Part shown: one piece after another, positions 35,058 to 47,089 of the stretch
How positions within the stretch are numbered: position 1 is the first letter of the stretch
How the letters are laid out: the number at the start of each line of letters is the position of its first letter
From: Gautieria morchelliformis
Lineage: Eukaryota; Basidiomycota; Agaricomycetes; Gomphales; Gomphaceae
Length of the DNA: 64,000 bases
Direction: 5' to 3'
NCBI GenBank assembly: GCA_015179125.1
Contig: WHVA01000022.1
Coordinates: 419,048-483,047 of the forward strand
Made by a program: the position numbers and the translations under genes
The notes under the pieces: generated by a model
What the model was told of the DNA's origin: nothing
What the model saw: the letters and a program-made list of their open reading frames with translations, nothing else
Databases searched by the model: none

Positions 35058-35815
35058 TGTTACAACCGTTCCGTTCAACCTTCTCCACCACCTCCGGAAC
35101 ACCTCCGCAGCACCTCCGACTCTATTTCCCCACCGCCAGTTTTTCACAAGGCAGGTGAATCACATACCAGGTTCACCAGTCAACTCCCTTCGAGGCCAGC
35201 GATAAATCCACAACCCTCAACCTCGACCCCTTGTTCTTCAGTACCCCTGGCCACCTCCAGTCACCGGCCCCCATACTCGACCCTAAACACAGCAAGATAC
35301 CATTTCCATATTTCCGTTTGTTCCAATGCCTATTGTACTTATGCACCTTGTTCTTTGCCATTGTACTTACTCTACCCTGCACCCCCCTTGTCATCCCCTT
35401 GTTCCGCATTAGATACTTACCCCGTATGTCTACCCATTTCCCGCCCTCTCTGGAATTTGCTTAGTACCAAAGTATTACTTGTTGCTTCAGCTCTTTGTAT
35501 AAAACCCCCTCATGTATGTCTCCGTCTCTGCAATCAGATAATCGACTTCGATACCTGAATCCCTTTGCACTACCTCCTGTTCTTAGCACAGCAAGTCTTG
35601 CAAGCTTTGTCTCTCTCTGCCCTCAACATTCTGTCTTCTGCCTCTTCCGCCTCCTCTGACCTTTGTCCTCCAACCTTCGACTCTCAGTACCCTCTTCCCG
35701 ACATCCGGAAGTCAACTCTGAAATACTTAGGATGGTAGTTCATCAGGGGCGCAACATATAAGTTGAAGCTGTTGTCCTTTCTAGTTACGACCTCCAGGAT
35801 TTCCAATACATAACA
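35058..35815 (+). repeat. Solo LTR of the Gypsy-1 family
   Basis: It is 758 bp from TGTTACAACC to CAATACATAACA. It carries a tataaaa box and the GGATGGTAGTTCATCAGGGG block shared with 18343-19033. Flanks cgcac and cacac agree at four of five bases, consistent with a target-site duplication. No internal domain is present. Confidence 0.85.
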
Positions 35816-37255
35816 CACACCCACAGCATCAATCTTCGATGTTCTCTGAGCATCCGCAAGTATCACCTTCAAGAAAAGTAAAGCTCACCTTTTTCACTGC
35901 GCTTTTCTTCTTTGGGGGGGTAAGAACATTTTGGCCATCTCTAGCCAGCCTTTCCACTTCCTGATCGAAAAGACCTCTTGACAGAGAAGGCTCTTTAGTG
36001 ATCATGCTGGTCTCAAGAGCATTTTGCAGTTCATCTAACTTGAGTCAGTATGCTCATGGATGTCAACTTTGTCTAATTCATCCTCACCTTTGTTGATTAT
36101 TTCATTGTTCTCCAAATGATCATACCCAGCTTGAGCAAGGTCTCTTTCCTCTTTGGTCAATTCTCTGCACATCTCCAGGCCATGAGGACAATTGAGGCCT
36201 CCTGTGGGTTTCTCCTCCTGCAAGACTGATTACTGCATAATCATCTATGGCTATCGCTCACACAGTTTCCACTTTGGCTACCATATCTTAATGTACTTCA
36301 GCGCTATCCACAAATAATGAGAGACATAACCTGGTAATTGCTGACGGCACAAAAAATCTCTGATCCAGTGATCTACAGCGTGAATTGAGAGTCAATTGAC
36401 TCTCAATTCATGCTGTAGGTCACCACTGGATCAGATCATAGGAACCTTTTATATTAAATAAGTGCTGTGCAACTTGCCAATGCCTCATCTTCCTCAGAGC
36501 CATCCATCAACGGGACACTTCTGGCTGCTGGAGAAGCTCAGATCATCCTTTCCCAAGCATCACTGCAGTTTCAACATTCACTTGACACTGCATATCAGGT
36601 CAAAGTAGCTGACCATCCATTTTAACTACTTCTCAGAAGGAGGCTCTCATTTGGAATCTGAAACTGATGTGAATATTCCTACCCTCTTGTCTGAGTTTTG
36701 GGCTTCATATTCGTCATTTTTGACCCTCCTGGGCAAGATATTCCCAATTGCAATGGATGAAGCAGGTGGTCTATCCAATGCAGACTATTGCACCCCCAGC
36801 TGTGTGAGTTGCCACCGAACCAGCTTAATGTAATCGTTCTGAGATTTTTTCTGGCTATAGAGTGCCTTCCACTTCTAGTTCTTTTGCAACACCCTTGGTA
36901 CACTCAAAGCCCCTCTCTCTGGCCAAGCTCTCACTGCTGAAGATCTGTTAAATGATATGATGCATCCTCATGGGTCTTCTGCCACCGATCCATCTATCAG
37001 TTGTGCCCCTGGATCTCTATTTCCTGCCCCACTTCTCTTCAGATCGGCTTCTACTAGTGCACCACCTTCTATCTGGATCATGACATCACATGATTCCACA
37101 TCACTGTCTGTGAGTAACTTGCAAATAACCGGATTAACCAAATATCCTGGTGCCCAACCATGAATTTCACCGCCTGTAATGCTGACATATACTTCTGTGC
37201 TAGGTCTAAGCACTCCAGTTGCTCCAATAGCCTCCAGTCAGATTGGCTTCACTCA
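35816..37255. other. Unassigned, with coding-like remnants
   Basis: Minus-strand frames at 36223-36035 (PTGGLNCPHGLEMCRELTKE) and 37213-36968 look like decayed protein segments. I cannot place them in a family. A long hairpin lies at 36362-36432. Confidence 0.35.
36362..36432. repeat. 71-bp imperfect hairpin
   Basis: Arms run from gatccagtg inward to a symmetric centre (gagtcaattgactc) and back to cactggatc, with only a few unpaired bases. It lies alone between unassigned sequences. Confidence 0.85.
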
Positions 37256-39621
37256 TGTAAGAGAGTAAACTTAGGGTCTTGTGGGTATCACAAGAGCAGC
37301 AGAGATCAACCAAGCTGTGGGATTCTGATGCTACGTAGTGACGGTTACAAGGTAAGTTAAGCTGGGGAACTGCCAGGCAGTTCCCATGCACTACTATACA
37401 GTGGGGTCTTGTGGACCCCCCCTGGGAATCTACTTCCTTACACCCTCCCCTTCTAGAACAAACCCACTGGGTGAGCCAAAAGAAGCACCCCTTTGACCTT
37501 GAGAAAGGGATGGGTGTATGGATCAGGTTATTCCGATGCACATCGGAATACCAGCGGATCTGATATCTCAGATCTGACATGAACAGCATGATGCCATGCT
37601 ATGGCATCATGGCAGATGTGTTGGCACAGCGCCAACACATCTGTTCCGGTGTTCAGCATTCTGAACACCAGTGGTTGTGCCAGCTTCACCAGCACTCCCA
37701 GGTTGTAGTGGGTGGTTGGTTGGTTTCTCAGGCGACACAGAAAGCCCCCAGCCGTCATGAAGGCAGTGGGGGCAATCCTACCTGCAGGCACGAAGCCGTG
37801 CCCACATATGGCCCAAGTGGCACAAATTGTAGCCACAAGCATGGGCCATATGGAGTGCCCAGCAGCCTTGGATGCTGCTGGGAGGTACATCTTGTGGCTT
37901 CCCCACTCCCCAACGGAGCCGCCACCTGTCACATGTCATGCACACGACATGCAGAGCTCCCAGCAGGCTGGGAGGTCTCACCAGGCAGCTGCAAAAGCTG
38001 CACAGCTACCTACATCACATGCCATGCGTGCATGTGAATGTGCATCCGTTGTGTCCATGTCCATGGACACAATGCCCAGCGGCTGCATGCAGCCGCTGGC
38101 CCGTTCGGCATGAAGTGGTCAAATATTTTGACCACTTCAGTACTTTCCTTGCATAGGACTCTGCTGAGTCCTACAGGTGACATTGTGTCACAAAGTGGTC
38201 AATTTCTGACCGCTTGGTTATTCCTTGCATAGGACCCTGCCGGGTCCTACAGCCACATAGCTGCTATCCTTTGCAGTTAGGCGCCAATGATGACTAGATC
38301 ATTGGCTGTTCGGTTCCCCACAACCATCACCTGGTTGTGGGCTTGAGAGCACGTTGTTCTCAACCATGGGTTTTGGTTCAGAAGGGGGAGAAACATGCTC
38401 CCAAACCAACCAACCACCCACTACAACCACTGGTGTTCAGAATGCTGAACACCAGAACAGGTGTGTTGGCACAGTGCCAACACATCTGCCATGATGCCAC
38501 AGCATGGCATCATGCTGTTCATGTCAGATCTGAGATATCAGATCTGCTGGTATTCCGATGTACATCGGAATAACCTGATCTGTGTCACAATCCTATTCCA
38601 AAAGCATCATTCACACTTCTCTTCAACTTATCTAACCCTTCCTACCCCCAACACACATGTGCCACTGATCCTCAGCTTTCCCCCTCGAACGCATACACAT
38701 CCACATGATCCACCACAACGTCCCATCGACCCACAAACACGCAACTGACTCAGCAATCTGCGGATCTACCCCTGAACCCCAAGCCCAAGATGCATCGATC
38801 CATGGAGCAGCCCGATGCCTAGTCCATCACACACGTCATTCCCTTCCTACTCCTTTCGTCCTACATCTTCCTTCGAACAGACATATTTCAGTTCTGATAT
38901 CTTTTCAGTTCTGATATCTTTTCAGTTCTGATATCTTTAAGCACACACACACACCCTCTTTCCAATCATTCCACATCTGATGCTCTCAATCAAAGCCACA
39001 CTCCTTCCAATTCACATAGTACATACCCACCGCAGCACCCGGCGCACCGACTCCCGAGCCGCACACACATGCTCACCTATGTTCACATTCCTCTTATATT
39101 ATAGTTCATCACACATGATAGATAAATAGCTGTGCTATGTATCATGCTCACTAGTCAATCGAACTCACCCGTTTCACACTCAAGCTTTCGTTCCGAAATG
39201 CATTCGACCGTGTTACACTTGCCTCACTGCGCATAACTCCTGCGCAATCTATTCTCATTGAAATAGACCCTACACTCTATTCGACCTCACTTCAAAGTCT
39301 GAATCATACTTCTATTCAATATCATTCCTAAACACTCTTATTCTTTACAATCTGTACACCCATCCCTTTCTCAAGGTCAAAGGGGTGCTCTTTTTGGCTC
39401 ACCCAGTGGGTTCATTCTAGAAGGGGAGGGTGTAAGGAAGTAGATTCCCAGGGAGGGGGATCCACAAGACACTGTATAGTAGTGCGTGGGAACTGCCCGG
39501 CAGTTCCCCAGCTTAACTTACCTTGTAACCATCACTACGTAGCATCAGAATCCCACAGCTTGGTTGATCTCTGCTGCTCTTGTCATACCCACAAGGCCCT
39601 AAGTTTACTCTCTTACAACTC
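37256..39621. mobile_element. Composite element with inverted short LTRs
   Basis: Outer inverted repeats pair 37256-37515 with 39355-39621. Each contains a short LTR-like unit of about 120-126 bp (37313-37432 inverted; 39427-39552 direct) that runs from TGTAAGGAAGT to GAATCCCACA. Polypurine AGAAGGGGAGGG precedes the direct copy. Its ends resemble the Gypsy-2 LTR ends (CTACGTAGCATCAGAAT; polypurine next to TGTAA). An inner inverted repeat pairs 37528-37690 with 38415-38585. The inserted 38586-39354 is unpaired. No protein is encoded. Confidence 0.65.
37530..38580. repeat. Array of about 18 distinct short palindromes
   Basis: Palindromes of 18-29 bp follow one another: 37530-37549, 37557-37574, 37587-37611, 37614-37642, 37648-37669, 37858-37882, 38049-38072, 38076-38099 (perfect), 38112-38138, 38154-38173, 38233-38252, 38284-38305, 38318-38340 and 38344-38362. 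Then come mirror copies of the first five up to 38580. Each has its own sequence. Two related hairpins differ by paired changes in both arms (see findings). Confidence 0.85.
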
Positions 39622-39874
39622 ACCAGCACCAGGTTTCACAACCACTTGCATATCCGCCTGGTACACCTGCTACAACTCTGCCACAAGAGCCATGGTCTAG
39701 CCAAGGCTCCTCACACATCTCAGTTTCACATTCTCAGTTGCCGCAGAGACATACTTTATCACCACCGTTGGTCCCATTTGCTCCAAAAGCTATGGGAAAT
39801 ACAAGGGCCTTTGGACAGGTGCCCTCTCCACCACCCTTTCCACCATATTCTCAACCACAGTAGCATCAGGTGTA

Positions 39875-40740
39875 GCCAGGTGTGTATATATTGTTGGAGT
39901 TCATGAACAGGTCAACAGCTTGGGATTGGTTGGAGGAGCTCTGGGCTTCGGCTATGATCAGTGACACGTAGTACATCGGCCCAACAGTCCACTGCTTTTT
40001 GCAGGCGAGCAATGCCAGGGGTGTGGCAAAAGGCTGAAAAGTCCAACTAAGGATCTGTCAACACTACATCACAGGAAGTGATCAACATTGTAGTACACAT
40101 TTTGACCACCAACATGCATCATAGCACCACTGAAAGTGGTAAAAGCCATCTGGAGTGAAAAATAAAGGCCCCACAATGCCACACCAATGCTGTCTGAGAG
40201 ACCATGAAACCCTCTGCACGACGCTGCGTTGGTTTCCATCATGAACAGTGGCTTCTGATTCTGCAATGCTATCTGAGATGTGTTGAGATATGGCTGGACT
40301 AGGCTCATCACAGAGGTATGATTCAGGTAGTAAGAGAATACATCCTGCAGGTTTGTTAGTATGCCAGTGATCTGTGGTAAGAATGCATAAGTATCTAGGG
40401 AACAAAGTGAAATAAATTAAGAGACACACATTGCAATGATTGTCTGGGTCTTAATGCTATGAGTCTGTATGTGATGAGGATTGTCTGTTCGGTGGAGTTA
40501 GCGATAGAATGTCTCAACACAGTAAAACCTCACTGTTCAACAGCTATGAACTCCAGATTACTGGCATTGGCATAATGGGTCAAGAAGCCAGCATTGAAGA
40601 CCTGCTCCAATGTCCTGTTACAACACATGCTAGGGCCAATAAGGTTGGCCTTGTTGCGAATGTTGCCATCATTCTGGATTCTCTGAACCATCAAACCAAG
40701 CTTACCCAGTCATAATCTGCGGGCGCATGTATACTCGGGC
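39875..40740 (-). pseudogene. Glycoside hydrolase family 79-like gene remnant
   Basis: On the minus strand shifted frames give, in order, LIGPSCCNRTLEQVFNAGF, an HYANASNLEFIAVEQ block, SLVQPYLNTSQIALQNQKPL, FMMETNAASCRGFHGLSDS, GAMMHVGGQNVYYN and, lower down, KQWTVGPMYYVSLIIAEA and NNIYTPGYT. These match fungal GH79 beta-glucuronidase-like proteins; the E in METNAASC corresponds to the catalytic nucleophile region. Frame changes between the blocks may include introns, but stops and missing parts (N-terminus, C-terminal beta domain) show a remnant. No transposon signature was identified at its ends. Confidence 0.75.
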
Positions 40741-42408
40741 ATGCAGCATGCTAAAGAGAAATACATTAGATGACTCACAAATCCATAAAGGGGGATGGTT
40801 GTAACTGTCATATATATGTATATATAACTTAGCTCATCTATATTTGATAAAATATATCACAATTGAGACAGTTGCCAGCATCTGTAAGGCATGCTTTATC
40901 CTAGTCCTAAAGTTCTTTCTCACAGTCTGCTGCTCCCCCAGGAAAAGGTGTATACCCCATTGTCTAAACATCAATAGTTACATCTTTGTACTATACATGC
41001 ATATTATTTTAAACATACCTTCTAATCAGATCTCTCAACCATATATAATAATATAGTACAGGTATTGTCCATACTTGCTTCTATATTCTGTGATTGTACA
41101 TCTAACATATTTCATATATACTTCTAACATATTTCATATATACTTCTAACATGTACTCATATGGTCCATACTTGCCTCTACATTCTATCATCATACATGT
41201 AACAAGCTTCATATATACTTTTAATATATAGTCATCCAAATCCTATCTGAAATTGCTCTGTTATCTCAATACACACCATGCTTTAGCTCATACAACCATA
41301 TTTTTAAAATATCAGAACATTCAAAAAAATTTAGGATATCCTCAATATACAAGTTGCTCAAAATGATGGACTATGGTTTCGGTTAGGGTTGATATTTTAA
41401 AAGATATCTAATATATCCTAGAAGAATGTACATGAGAACATCCTCCAAAGATCTGGTTTGTTGCCAGCCTGGATACCTATTACCAACTTGATCAGGCTTT
41501 CCCTGGGATCTGCTCAGGCTCTCTGGCCTCTGCGATTCCAGGCCATAGGTTTGTGTCATTAAAAGGCAGACCAAGGTACCATTATGTGTTGTCAAGTGAT
41601 CTCATATTTGACATTGCAAATATAGCAGGTCAACACCAATGTCGCCCATATCTCTAACTACCAGAGGCAAATTGTAAAATAAAAGCAAGACCAATCAGCT
41701 TACAATACATCATGTTCGTCCAGGAGCTTGGGCATTCGTCATCATCTTTGGTACCTATCTCTTTGTCCTGTTTCACTTGTCTATTCCTTGACTCCTAGCC
41801 TCGATAATAGCAGCCATCTTGTGGTGCGCATTGTCATATGAAATCAACATCCAGTGAGGTGACATTGCGCTCACGTGAGTACCATCATATACTACCCTTC
41901 CAGTGACGACTGACAATACCTCTGGAAGGTGGGTGTACTCTGGAATAGCCTTCTGTGTTTGTCCCTTTTATTCCCATATAACTGCAAATGAGCTCACAGC
42001 CCCTTAGGGCTCTTGACTTATCTTAAATCTTCGTTCTGCTGCAAGAGAACACATGTGGTTGACAAGTAATATACAGCTGCCATGGAGCTGCTGGAGTGGA
42101 GATGAAATACTTTGAAGCTGACGTCGGGAAATCTGGAGTGTTAAAATATCTTGGCGGCATGTGGGGTTGCATATGCAGTGTGGGATCGTGAGGTTCGTGG
42201 AGAAGCATAAAGAGAATAGAGATGGGAAAACAACTACAGTTGTATATTACCGACTGACATCAACGTCCAGTCACAAGCCTCATGGGCTAGAACAAGAGCA
42301 TAACGGTGGATATTTACTGCCTGAGGTTTTCTACATACACTGCCAGCTATTTAAGTATTTGGAACAAACCTATACTAAGGAGAGGGGGTTATAGAGTGAA
42401 TGAATGCC
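40741..42408. other. AT-rich stretch with one orphan coding-like exon
   Basis: The sequence from 40780 to 41400 is very AT-rich with near-repeats of 'tatacttctaacatatttca' (41100-41160). The only coding-like piece is listed separately (41785-41955). Otherwise I see nothing. Confidence 0.4.
41785..41955 (-). pseudogene. Orphan exon-like frame, family unknown
   Basis: A 57-codon minus-strand stretch reads KAIPEYTHLPEVLSVVTGRV, then VYDGTHVSAMSPHWMLISYD and NAHHKMAAI, ending in a stop. Its composition looks like a real folded protein, but I do not recognise it. No neighbouring exon was found. Confidence 0.3.
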
Positions 42409-42434
42409 ACCGGTGCATGATGTATGCACCGGTG
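42409..42434. repeat. GC-rich palindrome
   Basis: Arms CACCGGTGCAT and ATGCACCGGTG flank a short centre. A second GCGCGC-rich symmetric stretch lies near 42567-42595. They sit about 450-600 bp downstream of the M20 gene stop. Confidence 0.8.
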
Positions 42435-43036
42435 CCGGAGTTTGTACCTTATCATGTGGAGCTGATATATGCATCAGGAATGATGGAGCGCCTTCCGCAC
42501 TCCATCTCGGATCTGTTCCTCGGTCGGCCCTGGAACCGGGCTCAGGGTCGAAGTCACCGGTTAGATGTGCGCGCGAGTGATAGCGCGCGTGCACATGATA
42601 CGCTGTGCCGGCAGTAAGTATGTGCGCATCCATGTCCCAGAATGTGCCGGAATTGCGTGTGTATGTAAATATAGTGCCGGAAAGTCGTTATGACTTGGTT
42701 AGTGGTGCATATGAATATAAAGTTCGATTTCCCTATTCATAACATGGAGGACGGTTCGTGTATACTGTAATATGATTAGACTTCATCTCCCGGGCTGGAC
42801 TCGCCAAACGTAGATCCTCATCATAGACACTATTTTCTATGTAGCTTCCGGATAGTATTACCGGGATGCTCGTACGTTGGGATCAAAGACAGAGATTCAA
42901 GGTGCTCGCTGCAGCTTCCCTGTCCCGCTACACGGTATATGTCCGTGCGAATGTGATAATCGACCAGTATTCTGAAAAGCAGTCTCAAATATCTTACATC
43001 TTCGTGCACAAGTGCCGACCGCAATCCAGAGTACCC
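42435..43036. other. Downstream of the M20 gene; no gene seen
   Basis: Only short frames. The stretch should include the 3' UTR and terminator of the minus-strand M20 gene, but no clear poly-A signal could be fixed. Confidence 0.4.
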
Positions 43037-45484
43037 TCATACTGACACTATACTCGTGGCTGCCCTCTTTGCAGCCGCGAACGCGTGTTTGACCTGTGCG
43101 GATACATGCATGTGAGTATATGCACAGACAACACCTCAGGAGAAAAAGAAAAATGGTACGCATATAAAAATGATCGTCACCACGCCACGACCTCGAAACC
43201 CTTGGATCCACAGGAAAGCCACTCCCACCCATTACCACCAGCAACCAACAAAGCTGGATTAAAACCACACACTGACCTCCTCTAAATATGTGTCGTCCGC
43301 AAGCACCCTAACACCTATCCCTGAAAGCACTTTGGTCGTTTCCAGGGTTGCCGAATGCGCTGCAGCTGTACGTGATGCGTTTGCGAACTCAGGAGTGTGA
43401 TTTGAGGCCAGAGCGGGAATCGCTGGAAGGGGAATTGGCTCAGTTAATTGGGAAAACAGAAGAAAGAGAGGAAGCGATATACTGTAGCCGGGGTGGAGGG
43501 ACGGGAGTGCTATTATGATGGGTGGGTTAAATACCAGAAATGTGCTGCAGGATAATAAAGAACCTTTCGAGATATTCCCCTACCCAGTGTCATTGAGTCA
43601 GGGTGGGACGTCTACTTAGCATGAATGACTTACGAAATCCGTGGAACCCGTGGACTCACGCGGGTCTGCTTGGGTCAAGTTATACCGCTTCGTGGCGAGT
43701 TTGGTAAACTCCCGACCTAAACGAGGAGGGGTGTCAGTATGACAGTATTTAAGAGTTAGTCGGGTATGGCATTAGGCAGGTGAGGGGTTAAGATGTGCAG
43801 GGAGTATGGGTATGGGGACTACCTACCCAGCACTGGGTTCTGGCGCAGCTCGGAGTGGAGGAGTCCCTGTACAATCTTGTGGGTGCAGCCTGTAGAGGTA
43901 GCCGCTGCGCTGTAAGAGGGGGCAGACTCGATTCAATTTAATGCAGTAGGCGTCGAGAGGCAAAGGGAAGGAGGTACACTGTAGCTGTGAAGCCAGCGAC
44001 ATGACGGCTTACGCAGAATTAGATACTTACTCGAAACATGCCGTGACTCGCTTCAAGAGTTCTGTCAGCTCGTCTTCGGTTGGAGAACGCACGGCATAGG
44101 TCAGTTTCGCATAGTCCGGGATGACTGGATTATATGCGTTACGTGAGCGGAGGCACAGATGGGTGAGGTTTTTGTAGAAGCAACAGGGAAATTACAAAGG
44201 GGTCGAGACTGGGAGAGGCACGCACCGTTAGCAACCCAGTCCCGGCCTTCGATGATTCCATGCACGCGATGGGTGGGCTTAATCTGCTGTCGCAGGGCGG
44301 AGATGTTCGTGTATGCTAGTACGGCTGCGTCGAGAGCATTGATGCCTTCCCATGGTGCGTCCGATGCGTGGGCGCTGCGGGGTCAACGTCGGGGGAAAGA
44401 TGAGTCAAGGGGGTGAAATCAAAGTGGAGGGGACTGACGTATGTCCAAAGAACTCGATTTCTATGATTTGGACCGCGAGACAGTGTATAATATCGAACAT
44501 GGGGTCTGAACAACCTGGGCCAGGGTGACACCTAAAAGAAAAGAACGTGTCAAGACAGATCATCTGATATATGATGGGGAGTTCCTACATAATGCACACG
44601 TCCATGTCGTCGTACCCACCTCGATCCAATAGAATAATCTTGCCTCCTCCTCCTTCTTCGGCTGATCATTCCATCAGACCACCACCCGAGCTGCAGATAC
44701 ATATGGGGCTCCAAACCAGGTGTACCGAGCAGCACAATCTCTCCCGCGATATTGTGTGCCTGCATAGCAGCTTTAACACCGAGTGCAACCCCTACGCCAG
44801 CGATCGCGATCAAATTATGCCCGCACGCATGCCCGATTCCGGGGAGCGCGTCCATTTCCGAGTTCACCCCAAGTACTGGCCCATCTGTGCCGTGCTTGAA
44901 TGAGGCGCGCCAGGCGGTGCTGAGGCCGAGGTAGTGCTGTGTTACGCTGAACCCATGGGAGGACATAAATTCTGTGAGGAGATCATGCGCAAATCTGGGG
45001 GAAGAAATAGGGGGTTTCAATGAGGATCTAGTTGAATTTAATGACGCACTTTTCCTTGAACATGATTTCAGGATGGTCTGTTATGATTCGACGTTATTCG
45101 GAACAGGAGATGCACTGAGTATAATGCACCGTGGATCTGAAGGCTCAGCTTCCTCAGCTCGGGGTCGAGCTCGTCAATTCTGGCGTCGATGGTTTTGAGG
45201 ACATCCGGACGAAAGATCGGTTCGTCAGATACTGTTGATGAGTACGAGGGTGGTGTCTCTCCAATCTTGCATTCGACCTCAACGCCGCACGGCTTCAGGA
45301 TGGATGTCTGAACGCAAGCGAGTATAACGATCACACAGGGAAGGTAGACCTCTCCGGCACTCACTGTTTCTACAATTGGACTCTTGTGACTGTGTTTCTG
45401 CGCTGCGGATGCCTTTACCTTTCTGGACAGAAACTTAAAGGGGGTCAAGCTGAGGCAGCCCGGAATTTGGTTGTCGTCGTCCAT
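43037..45484 (-). CDS. M20 family amidohydrolase (PM20D2-like), intact multi-exon gene
   Basis: Model exons (minus): 45130-45484, 45050-45077, 44717-44994, 44589-44661, 44439-44531, 44226-44374, 44031-44124, 43827-43909, 43634-43716, 43564-43579, 43483-43509, 43277-43422, 43037-43093; 493 residues, every junction in frame. Order of motifs: [35 protein letters not shown] (metal site), [15 protein letters not shown] (catalytic/metal glutamates), MCHPGPG (metal His), a dimerisation lid domain, STDFGN and SLHPGYTIP (final His). All ligands expected of the family are present, so a cytosolic zinc dipeptidase/amidohydrolase is likely. The 5' end is uncertain: a 57-bp GTGAGT...TTCAG intron (45308-45364) may split exon 1, giving 474 residues. 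Upstream, 325 bp away, Harbinger diverges. Confidence 0.85.
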
Positions 45485-45809
45485 GGGAAGACGGGCCACA
45501 CTTTCCACACTGGGACCATCATGCGAACCATTACTAGTACCCGGCACGCGACGATGATTTACGCGTCAGCGGCGTCACCGCGATAGACTTTGGCGCTTAT
45601 TACACGCATATGATCGACAGCCAAGGGGAAGCCCTGCCGATATCTTATCCTGTAGCGGCGCGGCAGTAGTGTGTTTTTGAACCGGAGGTGGGTCAAGCCG
45701 AATGGATACGCTTGTACCTGATATGGGCGCCTGCCAAGTTAGCAGCGCTGAACGCGTCCATGTGACCACGCGTCAGGCGCCCACGTGCGCGACGCGTTCC
45801 TTCTGGTCT

Positions 45810-47050
45810 ATGGACAACCGCCGCGTTCAACGTCGCAGAAGGCTCAAGGAGGTCACCTTGCTCCTTGTGGCAGGTATTAGAGCTGCTCAGCGACCCCATC
45901 CCACACCCGGTACCTTCTCACTCACACCCGTCAAACAAGAACAGTCCAACCCCCATGCCCGGATCCTCGGGATTGAGTCCTCAACCCATGAGCCACCGCG
46001 TCCAGATCAGGGAGGTCAACGCATCTCTGAGACGTACCTAAGGCAAATGCGCGAGGCTGAATGTATCTGGTGATTTCAGTGAGGAAATCGTGTCTTGTGC
46101 ATTACCTTTGTTAACTTCTTTATAGCTTTACAGTTGATGAGCTCATTGCACTATCAGAGCTCATGGTGATTGCAGACCCACAGGTAACACAGTGTGGGCA
46201 CAATGTGTTGGCTGTAGAGGCCTTTGCTCTCCTCTGTGCGCGTCTGCGAAGCCCGGAGGATTTACACAGCCTGGCCACCAAGTACGCATGCTCGGCATCT
46301 GCAATATCTAAGTTCACAAATGAGGTGGCTCAGCATATTGAGGGCATGTGGGGACATCTCTTGGACTGGGACGGCGAAGGGGTCCTCTCCCCCACTGCAC
46401 TACAAGACTATGCCAATGCCTTGAGTGAATTCGGTACCCCCGGCAATTCGATCTTCGGTTTCCTCAACTGCATGATATGACAGACTCGTCGTCCTTACGT
46501 TAACGAGATGCTTGCATACACCGGATACAAGAAATTCCACAGAATGAAATTTCAAGCCATCGCCTTGCCCAACGGCCTCATCCGTCACCTTTCTGGCCCA
46601 TATCATGCCCCCCAGAACGATGCGAGGGTCCTCACAGAAACCAAGCTTCTTGAGAAGCTTGCTTCATATGCTGTGCAGCCAGGATCACACAAAGGGGACC
46701 CAGCAGGGCAGCGTTATTTTCAGGTATACGGCGATTCGGCCTATGCAGTCTCGCCGTATATACTCAGCCCTTTCGCCAGGGTTGGTGAGCTGACTCCAGA
46801 GGAAGTGGAGTGGAACAGGGTCATGGGTTCAGTGTGTATATTGGTTGAGCATGTGTTTGGGTTGGTCCTGCAGGACTGGCCTTATCTGAACACTTTCTGG
46901 AAGCAGAAAATCTTCGGTACTGCATGTGGACTATTTTATTGTGTTGCAGCAATACTAACCAATGTGCACTCCTGTCTTGTCCCCAACCAAACCGCCTTGC
47001 GGTTTGGTCATCCTCCTCCTGACATTGAAGAATATTTCACTCGCCAATAG
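45810..47050 (+). pseudogene. Harbinger transposase (DDE_Tnp_4), inactivated
   Basis: Exon 1 45810-46069 and exon 2 46126-47050 are joined by a 56-bp intron (GTGATT...TATAG). The N-terminal arginine-rich start is followed by FTVDELIALSELM and a helix-turn-helix-like part (CARLRSPEDLHSLATKYACS). The nuclease has ALPNGLIRHLSGPYHAPQND (second half of the fold), YGDSAYAVSPY (second Asp) and VEHVFGLV (Glu). The first catalytic Asp is replaced by Asn in GFLNCMI, and the next codon but one is TGA (46478-46480). Both, and a Thr-to-Met change between them, fit C-to-T or G-to-A change at CpG. The rest is open. It cannot cut DNA as it stands. Confidence 0.85.
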
Positions 47051-47089
47051 ACATGTATTTTCTGCATACTGCTTTCTAAGAGAATACCA

